A DNA stretch of 64,000 bases from Streptomyces sp. NRRL F-525 (lineage in GTDB: Bacteria; Actinomycetota; Actinomycetes; Streptomycetales; Streptomycetaceae): positions 1 through 64,000 of the forward strand of contig NZ_JNXE01000009.1 in assembly GCF_000716605.1 (NCBI RefSeq). Direction: 5' to 3'. The translations under genes were made by a program, and so were the position numbers. Shown here piece by piece: positions 33,549-42,227 of the stretch (position 1 is the first letter of the stretch; every line of letters starts with the position of its first letter). Under the pieces are notes generated by a model. It was not told where the DNA came from, made no database searches, and saw nothing but the letters and a program-made list of their open reading frames with translations.

Positions 33549-34907
33549 TCAGGCCGCCGTGGCCAGTTGCTCGCGCTCGCGCGGGACGAAGGCCACGCTC
33601 GGGTGGCCGTGGTTCCAGTCGAACGACAGGCGCAGGTCGCCGATGCGGGCCAGGATCACGCCGATCGTGGCCGCGGCGACGGCCGCGATGACGCCGCCGA
33701 GGGCGAAGCTCACCCGGGGGCCGTAGGCGTCGGTGATCCAGCCGACGATCGGTGCGCCCACCGGCGTACCGCCCATGAAGACCATCATGAACAGGGCCAT
33801 GACGCGGCCGCGCATGGCCGGGTCGGTGCCCATCTGGACGGCGGTGTTGGCCGTGACGTTGACCGTCAGGCCGGCGACGCCGATCGGGATCATGAGCAGG
33901 GCGAAGAGCCAGTAGGAAGGGGCCACCGCGGCTACGACCTCCAGGATGCCGAACGCTGCCGCCGCCGCGATCAGGACGCGGAGGCGGGTGGTGCCGCGGC
34001 GGGCGGCGAGCAGGGCGCCGATCAGGGAGCCCACCGCCATCAGGGTGTTGAAGAGGCTGTACGCGCCGGCGCCCGCGTGGAAGATGTCGTCCGCGTAGGC
34101 CGACAGCCACACCGGGAAGTTGAAGCCGAACGTGCCGATGAAGCCGACGAGGACGATCGGCCAGATCAGGTCGGGGCGGCCGGCGACGTAGCGCAGGCCC
34201 TCGCGGAGCTGGCCCTTGCCGCGCGGGGCGCGCTTGACGGAGTGCAGGTCGCGGTTGCGCATGAGGAGCAGGCTCGCCAGCGGGGCCACGAACGACAGGC
34301 CGTTGAAGAGGAACGCCCAGCCGGTGCCGACGCCGGTGATCATGACGCCCGCGACGGCGGGGCCGACCAGGCGGGCGGACTGGAAGTTCGCCGAGTTCAG
34401 GCTGACCGCGTTCTGCAGCTGCTCGGGGCCGACCATCTCGGAGACGAAGGACTGGCGGGCCGGGTTGTCGACGACCGTGGCGAGGCCGACAGCGAAGGCG
34501 GCGACGTAGACGTGCCAGACCTGGACGTGGCCGGAAAGCGTGAGGAAGGCGAGGGCGAGGCCGGTGAGGGCCATCGCGGACTGCGTGACGAGCAGGGTGG
34601 GGCGCTTGGGCAGCCGGTCGACGAGGACACCGCCGTAGAGCCCGAAAAGCAGCATCGGCAGGAACTGGAGGGCGGTCGTGATGCCTACGGCGGCGGAGGA
34701 GCCGGTGAGGCTGAGGACCAGCCAGTCCTGGGCTATTCGCTGCATCCAGGTGCCGGTGTTGGAGACGACCTGGCCGATGAAGAACAGCCGGTAGTTCCGG
34801 ATCTTCAGCGAGCTGAACATCGAGGACTTGCCGACGGGATCAGGGGTGGGCGGGGAGTCGGGGGTGGCTGGCGCGGGGGCGGAGTCTGCTCCGGGTCCCG
34901 AACTCAA
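33549..34907 (-). CDS. MFS transporter (DHA3-type exporter)
   Basis: A 452-residue major facilitator with about twelve helices. It opens the membrane part with SSMFSSLKIRNYRLFFIGQVVSNTG (in part) and carries FGLYGGVLVDRLPKR, the loop 2-3 motif. These features place it with the macrolide-efflux-like DHA3 group. The start is a TTG at 34907 with AGGAGG seven bases ahead. It is 25 bases downstream of a marR gene on the same strand, so the two form an operon and MarR most likely controls it. The exported compound is unknown. Confidence 0.88.
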   Translation of the reverse strand: MSSGPGADSAPAPATPDSPPTPDPVGKSSMFSSLKIRNYRLFFIGQVVSNTGTWMQRIAQDWLVLSLTGSSAAVGITTALQFLPMLLFGLYGGVLVDRLPKRPTLLVTQSAMALTGLALAFLTLSGHVQVWHVYVAAFAVGLATVVDNPARQSFVSEMVGPEQLQNAVSLNSANFQSARLVGPAVAGVMITGVGTGWAFLFNGLSFVAPLASLLLMRNRDLHSVKRAPRGKGQLREGLRYVAGRPDLIWPIVLVGFIGTFGFNFPVWLSAYADDIFHAGAGAYSLFNTLMAVGSLIGALLAARRGTTRLRVLIAAAAAFGILEVVAAVAPSYWLFALLMIPIGVAGLTVNVTANTAVQMGTDPAMRGRVMALFMMVFMGGTPVGAPIVGWITDAYGPRVSFALGGVIAAVAAATIGVILARIGDLRLSFDWNHGHPSVAFVPREREQLATAA

Positions 34908-34932
34908 AAGGTCGCCTCCTACATAGACAGAC

Positions 34933-35370
34933 TTACAGGTGTGCGAGTTTCTCCAGCACGGGGGCGGCGGCGACGATCTTCGCCCACTCGTCCTCGTCGA
35001 GGCCGTCGACCAGGCCGGCCAGGAACGCGTTGCGCTTGCGGCGGCTCTCTTCGAGCATCGCCTCGGCCTGGGGGGTCTTGGTGACGACCTTCTGGCGCCG
35101 ATCCTCGGGGTGCGGCTCCAGCTGGACCAGACCCTTCGCCTCGAGCAGCGCGACGATGCGGGTCATCGAGGGCGGCTGCACGTGCTCCTTGCGAGCGAGC
35201 TCGCCAGGGGTCGCGCTGCCGCAGGTGGACAGAGTGCCCAGCACCGACATCTCGGTGGGGCTGAGTGACTCGTCGACCCGCTGGTGCTTGAGTCGGCGGG
35301 ACAACCGCATCACGGCTGATCGCAGGGAGTTCACGGCGGCAGCGTCGTCGCCATGCGTAAGGTCCGGCAT
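34933..35370 (-). CDS. MarR-family regulator of the adjacent MFS gene
   Basis: A 145-residue winged-helix repressor: helix pair LSPTEMSVLGTLSTCG, recognition region TPGELARKEHVQPPSMTRIVALLEAKGLV (in part) and wing ending PHPEDRRQKVVTKT, followed by the dimer helix. It is first in the operon with the MFS gene. A 9-base inverted repeat starts only three bases upstream of its ATG, a typical autorepression site; no ribosome site is present, so the transcript may be leaderless. Confidence 0.93.
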   Translation of the reverse strand: MPDLTHGDDAAAVNSLRSAVMRLSRRLKHQRVDESLSPTEMSVLGTLSTCGSATPGELARKEHVQPPSMTRIVALLEAKGLVQLEPHPEDRRQKVVTKTPQAEAMLEESRRKRNAFLAGLVDGLDEDEWAKIVAAAPVLEKLAHL

Positions 35371-35372
35371 GT

Positions 35373-35404
35373 TCTTTAGCGTAACTCATTACTCTCGCTA
35401 AAGA
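35373..35404. promoter_or_regulatory. MarR operator
   Basis: TCTTTAGCG (35373-35381) and CGCTAAAGA (35396-35404) are perfect 9-base complements with 14 bases between, in an AT-rich stretch. On the minus strand TACGCT within it fits a -10, seven bases before the ATG. A smaller dyad GTAA-CTCA-TTAC is nested inside. Confidence 0.8.
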
Positions 35405-35524
35405 CCAATGGGGACACGCCGAGATGCCCGTGACCCTGGCCACTGAACCCTTCCGTCACCCATATGAGTGATCCCGGCGCGGAACGTCACCCACCGCCCG
35501 GAACCGCCCCGGACCCTCGTCTAC

Positions 35525-35707
35525 ATGGGGACCAGCGTGCTCAGCCTGCGGATAGACGGGGAGCTGCTCGAACGGCTCCGCGACCATGCCTCGAAAAGGG
35601 GAATGAGCGTCCAGGACTATGTGGTCCAGACGCTCATCCGGGACGATTTCGACGAGCGGTTCCAGACCGCCGTAGAAGAGACCGAGAAGTTCTACGGGGT
35701 CACGTGA
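35525..35707 (+). CDS. Small ribbon-helix-helix protein
   Basis: A 60-residue protein beginning with the RHH beta strand SVLSLRIDGELLERLRDHA and helices KRGMSVQDYVVQTLIRDDF, in the manner of CopG/Arc DNA-binding antitoxins. ATG at 35525 is preferred over an earlier TTG-type start. No toxin-like gene lies next to it: the following gene is the convergent purine permease. It is probably an orphan regulator, divergent from the marR operon by 154 bases. Confidence 0.75.
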   Translation: MGTSVLSLRIDGELLERLRDHASKRGMSVQDYVVQTLIRDDFDERFQTAVEETEKFYGVT

Positions 35708-35726
35708 GGGCCCGCAGAAGCGCGGG

Positions 35727-37121
35727 TCACGTGAGACCCAGCGCCGGCATCAGGTAGTAGAAGCCGAACACCGCCGCTACGACGTACATCGGCACCGGGA
35801 CCTCCCGGCCCCGGCCCGCCACCAGTCGCAGCACCACGAAGGTGATGAAGCCCATGCCGATGCCGTTGGTGATCGAGTAGGTGAACGGCATCATCACCAT
35901 CGTGATGAAGGCCGGGATCGCGATCGTGTAGTCGGCCCAGTCGATCTCCTTGACGGAGCCCGCCAGGATCAGGAAGCCCACCGCGAGCAGCGCGGGGGTG
36001 GCCGCCTGGGACGGGACCATCGTGGCGATCGGCGTGAGGAACAGCGCTACGGCGAAGAGCGCGCCCGTGACGACGTTCGCGAAGCCCGTGCGGGCGCCCT
36101 CGCCGACACCGGCCGTCGACTCCACGAAGCAGGTGGTCGCGGAGGACGAGCTGACACCGCCGGCCGCGACCGCGATGCCGTCGACGAAGAGCACCTTGTT
36201 GATGCCGGGCATGTTGCCCTCGCCGTCGGTCAGCTTCGCCTCGTCGCTGATGCCCATGATCGTGCCCATCGCGTCGAAGAAGCACGACAGCAGGACCGTG
36301 AAGACGAAGAGGACGCCGGTCAGCACGCCGACCTTGGAGAAGCCGCCGAACAGGCTGAACTTGCCGATCAGGCCGAAGTCCGGGGTGGCGACCGGGTTTC
36401 CGGGCCACTTCGGGGTGGTCAGGCCCCAGGAGGGGATCGTCGCGACCGCGTTCACGATCACCGCGAGGACGGTCATCGTGACGATGGAGATCAGGATCGC
36501 GCCGGAGACCTTGCGGACGATCAGCGCGAGGGTGAGCAGGACGCCCAGGATGAAGATGAGGACCGGCCAGCCGTTGAGGTGACCGTCGGCGCCGAGCTGG
36601 AGCGGAACGGTGGTCTGGGCGGCGTCCGGGATGCGGGAGATGAACCCGGAGTCCACGAGCCCGATCAGCATGATGAACAGGCCGATACCGATCGAGATGG
36701 CCTTGCGCAGTCCGTACGGCACCGCGTTCATCACGCGCTCGCGCAGCCCGGTGGCGACCAGCAGCATCACGACCAGACCGGCCAGCACGACCATGCCCAT
36801 CGCGTCCGGCCAGGTCATGCGCGGCGCGAGCTGGAGGGCGACGACGGAGTTCACGCCGAGTCCGGCGGCCAGCGCGATCGGGACGTTGCCGATGACACCC
36901 ATGAGGAGGGTGGTGAACGCGGCCGTCACGGCCGTCGCGGTGACCAGCTGGCCGTTGTCCAGGTGGTGCCCGTACATGTCCTTCGCGCTGCCCAGGATGA
37001 TCGGGTTGAGCACGATGATGTACGCCATCGCGAAGAAGGTGGCGAAGCCGCCGCGGATCTCGCGGGGGAGCGAGCTGCCACGCTCGGAGATCTTGAAGTA
37101 ACGGTCGAGCGCGGTCGGCAT
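35727..37121 (-). CDS. AzgA/NCS2-family purine permease
   Basis: A 464-residue membrane transporter with about 13-14 helices in the AzgA (guanine/hypoxanthine) branch of nucleobase:cation symporters. Telling segments are REIRGGFATFFAMAYIIVLN, LAAGLGVNSVVAL, the substrate-site helix FDAMGTIMGISDEA and GVSSSSATTCFVESTAGVGEGARTG (in part). It imports purine bases. ATG is preceded by AGGAA. It stands alone, convergent with the RHH gene and divergent from the DUF2530 gene. Confidence 0.92.
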   Translation of the reverse strand: MPTALDRYFKISERGSSLPREIRGGFATFFAMAYIIVLNPIILGSAKDMYGHHLDNGQLVTATAVTAAFTTLLMGVIGNVPIALAAGLGVNSVVALQLAPRMTWPDAMGMVVLAGLVVMLLVATGLRERVMNAVPYGLRKAISIGIGLFIMLIGLVDSGFISRIPDAAQTTVPLQLGADGHLNGWPVLIFILGVLLTLALIVRKVSGAILISIVTMTVLAVIVNAVATIPSWGLTTPKWPGNPVATPDFGLIGKFSLFGGFSKVGVLTGVLFVFTVLLSCFFDAMGTIMGISDEAKLTDGEGNMPGINKVLFVDGIAVAAGGVSSSSATTCFVESTAGVGEGARTGFANVVTGALFAVALFLTPIATMVPSQAATPALLAVGFLILAGSVKEIDWADYTIAIPAFITMVMMPFTYSITNGIGMGFITFVVLRLVAGRGREVPVPMYVVAAVFGFYYLMPALGLT

Positions 37122-37253
37122 TGGATGTTCCTACGAGCAGAAGTGGACAGACGGAAACCGTTTCAGTATGAACATATGAAGACGTCAGGCGCTATCTCCG
37201 CGCGTAGACACGCCGAGATCCTTGAGCCTTGTGCCGCCTCGTAAGCTGGGGGC

Positions 37254-37544
37254 ATGGCGAAGTGGACACCGACACACGAGGCACCCGAGCCCCTTGAGGG
37301 CCCGATCGTCCCGACGATCATCGGCCTCACGATCCTCTGGTTCGTCCTTTTCCTGGTACAGCTCCCCTTCTACGGCTGGTTCGACGACCACGGCCACCTG
37401 TGGTGGGTGTGGACCTGCCTGGCCGGGGCCGGACTCGGGCTGATCGGCATCTGGTACGTCCGGGGGCGCGACGCGGCGCTCAAGCGCATGGCGGCCGAGG
37501 CGGCCGCTCCGGCCACGGAGACCCCCTCCCCTGCTGCGGAGTGA
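37254..37544 (+). CDS. DUF2530 membrane protein
   Basis: A 96-residue protein with two membrane helices (IIGLTILWFVLFLVQLPFYG and LWWVWTCLAGAGLGLIGIWY) and a polar Ala-rich tail, matching DUF2530. The family is restricted to actinobacteria and has no known function. It lies 132 bases from the divergent purine permease start and 113 bases before the P-type ATPase gene. Confidence 0.85.
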   Translation: MAKWTPTHEAPEPLEGPIVPTIIGLTILWFVLFLVQLPFYGWFDDHGHLWWVWTCLAGAGLGLIGIWYVRGRDAALKRMAAEAAAPATETPSPAAE

Positions 37545-37657
37545 GGAGCTTCCCCTACACCCCTGGCATCACCCCGCCCCGCCAACCGTCCTCCCCTGGT
37601 CGGATCTTCCGGGCACTCGGCGGGTGAAGCCGTAAAACCGCACGTACCGTCGAATGC

Positions 37658-40054
37658 ATGACGCACACCGACGCGGGCGCCGAACTCGATCCTGTGCACC
37701 CCGTGCCCATCCCGGCGCGGCGGGCCCATGGACTCAGCACCGCCGAGGTCGCCGAGCGGGTGGCGCGCGGGGAGGTCAACGACGTCCCGGTGCGCAGCAG
37801 CCGGTCGCTGGGCGAGATCGTGCGCGCGAACGTCTTCACCCGGTTCAACGCGATCATCGGTGTGCTCTGGCTGATCATGCTGTTCGTCGCGCCGGTCCAG
37901 GACAGCCTGTTCGGGTACGTGATCATCGCCAACACCGGGATCGGGGTCTTCCAGGAGTGGCGGGCGAAGAAGACCCTGGACTCCCTCGCGGTGATCGGCG
38001 AGTCGAAGCCGACGGTACGGCGCGACGGGGCCGCGGTGGCGGTGAGCACCTCCGAGATCGTGCTGGGTGATCTGATCGAGATCGGGCCCGGTGACAAGGT
38101 CGTCGTCGACGGGGAGTGCGTCGAGGCCGACGGTCTTGAGATCGACGAGTCGCTGCTCACCGGTGAGGCGGATCCGGTGGTCAAGCGGCCGGGGGACGCG
38201 GTCATGTCGGGGAGTTTCGTGGTCGCCGGCGGGGGCGCGTTCGAGGCGACCAAGGTGGGGCGGGAGGCGTACGCGGCCCAACTCGCCGAGGAGGCCTCGC
38301 GGTTCACGCTCGTCCACTCCGAGCTGCGGACCGGTATCTCCACGATCCTCAAGTACGTGACGTGGATGATGATCCCGACCGCGATCGGCCTGGTGATCAG
38401 CCAACTGGTCGTCAAACAGCACGGGTTCAAGGACTCGATCGCCCGGACGGTCGGCGGGATCGTCCCGATGGTCCCGGAGGGTCTGGTCCTCCTCACCTCG
38501 GTGGCCTTCGCGATCGGTGTCATCCGGCTTGGCCGGAAACAGTGCCTCGTCCAGGAACTCCCGGCCATCGAGGGCCTCGCCCGCGTCGACACGGTGTGCC
38601 TCGACAAGACGGGCACGCTGACCGAGGGCGGGATGGACGTCACCGAGTTGCGTCCGCTCGGCGGGGCCGACGAAACGTACGTACGCAAAGTCCTGGGTGC
38701 GTTGGGCGAGTCGGATCCGCGGCCGAACGCGTCGCTGCAGGCGATCATCACGGCCTATCCGGACAGCGGGGAGTGGCGGTGCGTGGAGTCGCTGCCGTTC
38801 TCGTCGGCGCGGAAGTACAGCGGGGCGTCGTTCAGTGAGGGGAACGGGGAGTCGAGTACGTGGTTGCTCGGGGCGCCTGATGTGCTGCTCGCCGATGATG
38901 ATCCCGCCCTTGAGGAGACCGGGCGGCTCAATGAGGAGGGGCTGCGGGTGCTGTTGCTGGCCCGGGTCTCCGGTGAGCTGGACGATCCCGGGGTCGTGCG
39001 GGAGGCCTCGGCCACGGCGCTGGTGGTGCTGGAGCAGCGGTTGCGGCCCGACGCGGCCGAGACGCTGGCCTATTTCGCTGAGCAGGATGTGCACGCGAAG
39101 GTCATCTCCGGGGACAACGCGGTGTCCGTGGGGGCGGTGGCGGGGAAGCTGGGGCTCAGTGGGCAGGTTGTCGATGCCCGTCAACTGCCTTCTGATCAGG
39201 GGGAGATGGCCAAGTCCCTTGACGAGGGGACTGTGTTCGGGCGGGTTACTCCGCAGCAGAAGCGGGACATGGTGGGGGCGTTGCAGTCTCGCGGGCACAC
39301 CGTCGCGATGACCGGGGATGGCGTCAATGACGTACTCGCCCTGAAGGATGCCGACATCGGGGTCTCGATGGGTTCCGGGTCCGAAGCCACGCGAGCCGTC
39401 GCGCAGATCGTGTTGCTCAACAACAGCTTCGCCACGTTGCCTTCGGTCGTTGCGGAGGGGCGGCGGGTGATCGGGAACATCACCCGGGTGGCGACGCTGT
39501 TCCTGGTGAAGACCGTGTACTCGGTGCTGCTGGCTGTGCTGGTGGTGTGCTGGCGGGTTGAATATCCGTTCCTGCCGCGGCACTTGACGCTGTTGTCCAC
39601 GTTGACGATCGGGATTCCGGCGTTCTTTCTTGCGTTGGCGCCGAACACGGAGCGGGCGAAGCCTCATTTTGTGCGGCGGGTGATGCGGTATTCGATTCCG
39701 GGGGGTGTTATCGCCGGGGCCGCGACCTTTGTTACGTATCTGATTGCTCGTCACCAGTACGCGGGGAAGGGGGCGTTGGGGGCGGAGACCAGTGCGGCTA
39801 CGTTGACGCTGTTTCTGATCTCGATGTGGGTGCTGGCGATTATTGCGCGGCCGTATACGTGGTGGCGGGTGACGCTGGTTGCCTCGATGGGGGCGGCGTT
39901 TGTGGTTGTGCTGGTTGTGCCTTGGCTTCAGCATTTCTTTGCGCTGAAGTTGGTGGGGGTGACCATGCCGTGGATCGCTGTGGGGATTGCGGGGGTGGCG
40001 GGGGTTGTGCTGGAGCTGGTGTGGAGGGTGGTTGATCGGCGGGGGGCGGTTTGA
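37658..40054 (+). CDS. P-type cation ATPase (CtpE-like)
   Basis: A 798-residue P-type ATPase. The actuator loop TGE is at 168-170, the membrane motif MVPEGLVLL at 271-279, the phosphorylated Asp316 in DKTGT and the hinge GDGVNDVLALKDADIG near residues 553-568. It best resembles mycobacterial CtpE, a calcium-type transporter, rather than heavy-metal ATPases; no CPC or N-terminal metal-binding domain is present. Oddly, third-position base use drifts from mostly C/G at the start to mostly G/T in the last third (from about 38.7 kb). A large terminator hairpin follows. Confidence 0.92.
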   Translation: MTHTDAGAELDPVHPVPIPARRAHGLSTAEVAERVARGEVNDVPVRSSRSLGEIVRANVFTRFNAIIGVLWLIMLFVAPVQDSLFGYVIIANTGIGVFQEWRAKKTLDSLAVIGESKPTVRRDGAAVAVSTSEIVLGDLIEIGPGDKVVVDGECVEADGLEIDESLLTGEADPVVKRPGDAVMSGSFVVAGGGAFEATKVGREAYAAQLAEEASRFTLVHSELRTGISTILKYVTWMMIPTAIGLVISQLVVKQHGFKDSIARTVGGIVPMVPEGLVLLTSVAFAIGVIRLGRKQCLVQELPAIEGLARVDTVCLDKTGTLTEGGMDVTELRPLGGADETYVRKVLGALGESDPRPNASLQAIITAYPDSGEWRCVESLPFSSARKYSGASFSEGNGESSTWLLGAPDVLLADDDPALEETGRLNEEGLRVLLLARVSGELDDPGVVREASATALVVLEQRLRPDAAETLAYFAEQDVHAKVISGDNAVSVGAVAGKLGLSGQVVDARQLPSDQGEMAKSLDEGTVFGRVTPQQKRDMVGALQSRGHTVAMTGDGVNDVLALKDADIGVSMGSGSEATRAVAQIVLLNNSFATLPSVVAEGRRVIGNITRVATLFLVKTVYSVLLAVLVVCWRVEYPFLPRHLTLLSTLTIGIPAFFLALAPNTERAKPHFVRRVMRYSIPGGVIAGAATFVTYLIARHQYAGKGALGAETSAATLTLFLISMWVLAIIARPYTWWRVTLVASMGAAFVVVLVVPWLQHFFALKLVGVTMPWIAVGIAGVAGVVLELVWRVVDRRGAV

Positions 40055-40082
40055 GGGCTTGTAGTTCGTCTGCGGGTGCGTC

Positions 40083-40111
40083 GTGGCTGGTCGCGCAGTT
40101 CCCCGCGCCCC
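40083..40111 (-). repeat. Streptomyces 29-base intergenic repeat, reverse copy
   Basis: The reverse complement of these 29 bases is identical to 32144-32172. Here the identity to what I know of the Streptomyces family continues beyond the core (GACGCACCCGCAGAC on the minus strand). It is followed by two partial direct copies of a CCCTGAAAAGCAGCT segment at about 40151-40165 and 40194-40208, the second of which is one arm of a terminator. Confidence 0.8.
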
Positions 40112-40191
40112 TTAAAGGCGGCTGGCGTGGCCCTGTTCTTGAGGGCGCGGCCCTGAAAAGCAGCTCGCCACGTACCTGCTCTTAAGCCCGC

Positions 40192-40253
40192 GCCCCTGAA
40201 AAGCAGCTGCCCGCGCCCCTGGTTTGGGGCGCGGGCAGCTGCTTTTCAGGGGC
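40192..40253. terminator. 28-base perfect hairpin, bidirectional terminator
   Basis: Arms 40192-40219 and 40226-40253 are perfectly complementary with a 6-base loop TGGTTT. The AAAA/TTTT tracts lie inside the stem. It stands between the convergent P-type ATPase gene and the secreted protein gene that ends at 40262, where it can stop both transcripts. The stem is unusually long for a terminator and may also act against antisense read-through. Confidence 0.85.
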
Positions 40254-40261
40254 TGGTGGTG

Positions 40262-41203
40262 CTACTTCACGTCGACGTAGTCGCCCGTCGCGTTGATCGG
40301 GGCCGTGGTGGACGTGCCCGCGAAGCTGTAGCGGAAGTAGCCGTCGACCGTGGCCTTGAGGGTGGTCTTCAGGGCGCCTGTCGAGGTGGTCTTGATGGTC
40401 TTGACCGTGGTGTACGTGCTGGAGTTCTTCTTGCGGAACTGGAGCTTGACCGGCTGGGTGGAGTAGCCGGTGTAGTTGGCGCCGTCCCAGTTCGCGCGGG
40501 TCAGCTTGCCGGTGACCGTGATGGTCTTGCCCTTCTTGACGGGCTCCGGGGCGGCGTTGACCGTGAGCTTGGCCAGGCGCGTGACGTTCGGGGAGGCGAA
40601 GTTGCCCTGGTCGGCGAGGCCGACCTTGGTGATGTCGAAGCTGGCGCTGGTCGGGTCCTGGCCGTTCAGCGCGATGGCCTCGGCACCGGCCTTCCAGGCA
40701 CCGGCGTCGACGTTCGAGAGGTCGCCCTCGCCCGGGTAGATGTCGAGCGTGGCCTTGCAGGAGGCGGCGGTCGCCGAGGTGACCGTGCAGGTGCCCGCGT
40801 CCTCGCCGAACAGCATGTTGGACGGGTCGGCGAAGGTGCCCTTGTAGATGTACGGGCCGCTGAGGAAGTCGGACGCGGTGATGTCGACGTCGGCGCCGTG
40901 CGTCAGCGTGTAGGTGACCGGCACGGAGAGGTGCCCGGAGGTACCGGCCACGATCGGCTTGCCGTTGTTCACCTTGACGTTGGCGAAGGTGACGTTCAGG
41001 GCGTACGGCGTGGCGTCGGCCGGGGTGGCGACGGTGGAGCCGGAGAGGGTGGCCCTGCCGGAGGTGTGGGCGGCCTCACGGATCTTCGCGACGTCCGAGC
41101 GGTACGAGCCGGCGTCGGAGCCCGCGGCCTGCGCGGCCGGTACGGCGAAGGCGGAGAGGACCAGGGCGCCGGAGACGGCGGCCACGGTGGCGCTTATGCG
41201 CAT
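40262..41203 (-). CDS. Secreted protein with C-terminal beta-sandwich module (paralogue A)
   Basis: A 313-residue exported protein: signal peptide MRISATVAAVSGALVLSAFA cut after AQA near 28, a variable middle with one Cys pair (GTCTVTSATAASCK), and a C-terminal module of about 100 residues. That module (LTVNAAPEPVKKGKTITVTG ... YFRYSFAGTSTT ... DYVDVK) is nearly identical to that of the next gene upstream. The module looks like a bacterial Ig-like fold. Function is unknown. ATG follows TTGGGGAACGC. The first 150 residues share little with the paralogue. Confidence 0.85.
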   Translation of the reverse strand: MRISATVAAVSGALVLSAFAVPAAQAAGSDAGSYRSDVAKIREAAHTSGRATLSGSTVATPADATPYALNVTFANVKVNNGKPIVAGTSGHLSVPVTYTLTHGADVDITASDFLSGPYIYKGTFADPSNMLFGEDAGTCTVTSATAASCKATLDIYPGEGDLSNVDAGAWKAGAEAIALNGQDPTSASFDITKVGLADQGNFASPNVTRLAKLTVNAAPEPVKKGKTITVTGKLTRANWDGANYTGYSTQPVKLQFRKKNSSTYTTVKTIKTTSTGALKTTLKATVDGYFRYSFAGTSTTAPINATGDYVDVK

Positions 41204-41286
41204 GCGTTCCCCAAGTGGGAAAGGGGGCCCCGACGCGCTGGTCGTTCCGAACGGCTCGTCGTCGGCGCCGGGGCCCAAGTGATGGC

Positions 41287-41339
41287 GGAGCCTGTTGGCT
41301 CACGTGTTCTGATTCGCGACCACCGGTGAGGGTTGTACG
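41287..41339 (-). promoter_or_regulatory. Upstream block of secreted paralogue A, shared with paralogue B
   Basis: This 53-base block aligns without gaps to 42228-42280. Identical segments on the plus strand are GGAGCCTGTTGGCTCA, GATTCGCGAC and GGTTGTACG. GAGCC-TGTT-GGCTC forms a small hairpin. It lies 84 bases before the ATG. The conserved spacing between the blocks suggests a promoter of an alternative sigma factor, plus a leader hairpin. Confidence 0.6.
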
Positions 41340-41420
41340 CCGGAACCAGATTTTGTGCGGGGATTGCGAACTGATGGTGAAGTGCGGAGAATCCGCAGGT
41401 CGGCGCGGCCTCGCCAGGCC

Positions 41421-42200
41421 TTACTTCACGTCGATGAAGTCACCCGCGGCGTTGACGGCCGGGGTGGTCGAGGTGCCGGCGAAGCTGTAGCGGAAGTAGC
41501 CGTCGACGGTCGCCTTGACGGTGGTGCTCAGGTTGCCCGCCGAGTTCGTCTTGATGGTCTTGACGGTGGTGTAGGTGCTGGCGCTCTTCTTGCGGAACTG
41601 GAGCTTCACCGGCTGGGTCGAGTAACCGGAGTACGTGGCGGCGTCCCAGTTCGCGCGGGTCAGCTTGCCGGTGACCGTGATGGTCTTGCCCTTCTTGACG
41701 GGCTCCGGGGCGGCGTTGACCGTGAGCTTCGACAGGCGCTGGACCTGGAAGGTCTTCGCGTTGTCCTTCTGGACGTAGTCGCCGTCCTTGCCCCTGGCGA
41801 CCGCCCAGACCTTCCAGCCGCCGGCCACGGAGTTGATCAGGTTGGAGCGCGGCGTCAGGTCGAAGGTCGACTTGCAGGTCGACGTCGTGGCGTTGACCTT
41901 GGTGCAGGTGGCGCGACCGTCGCTGCTGTTGGCGACGGCGCCGCTGTCGGACGAGTCGATGTCGGCGCCGTGGTACAGGATCGCCTGCGCCCAGTCGACG
42001 CCCGAGGCGTCCTTGACCGTGAAACTGACGGTGATGGTCTTCTTCGCGGTCGCGCCCACGACGGCCGGCTTGCCGCCGTTCACCACGACGGCCGAGATCG
42101 CGGTGTCCCCCCTCCCTTCGTCGGCCTGCGCGGCAGGCACGGCGAGAGCGGAGAGGGCCAGGGCGCCGGTGAGGACGCCGAGGGTGACACGCATACGCAT
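41421..42200 (-). CDS. Secreted protein with C-terminal beta-sandwich module (paralogue B)
   Basis: A 259-residue exported protein with signal peptide MRMRVTLGVLTGALALSALA (cleavage after AQA) and the same C-terminal module as paralogue A (KKGKTITVTGKLTRANWD, STQPVKLQFRKK, VDGYFRYSFAGTSTT). The middle part differs and holds one likely disulfide (RATCTKVNATTSTCKS). The two genes lie head to tail with 217 bases between, each with its own copy of an upstream promoter-like block. This points to duplication of promoter and gene with divergence of the N-terminal domain. ATG follows GGGGAACCC. Confidence 0.85.
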   Translation of the reverse strand: MRMRVTLGVLTGALALSALAVPAAQADEGRGDTAISAVVVNGGKPAVVGATAKKTITVSFTVKDASGVDWAQAILYHGADIDSSDSGAVANSSDGRATCTKVNATTSTCKSTFDLTPRSNLINSVAGGWKVWAVARGKDGDYVQKDNAKTFQVQRLSKLTVNAAPEPVKKGKTITVTGKLTRANWDAATYSGYSTQPVKLQFRKKSASTYTTVKTIKTNSAGNLSTTVKATVDGYFRYSFAGTSTTPAVNAAGDFIDVK

Positions 42201-42227
42201 GGGTTCCCCAGGTAGAGAAGTGATCGT

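Noticed and set aside
35525..35707. Toxin-antitoxin pair built on the RHH protein
   Set aside because: No small toxin-like gene lies on either side; neighbours are a purine permease and a marR operon.
37370..39934. A very long leftward frame opposite the P-type ATPase gene
   Set aside because: It is the antisense shadow that GC-rich genes produce; the product is Arg/His/Pro-rich without domains, while the rightward frame is a complete P-type ATPase.
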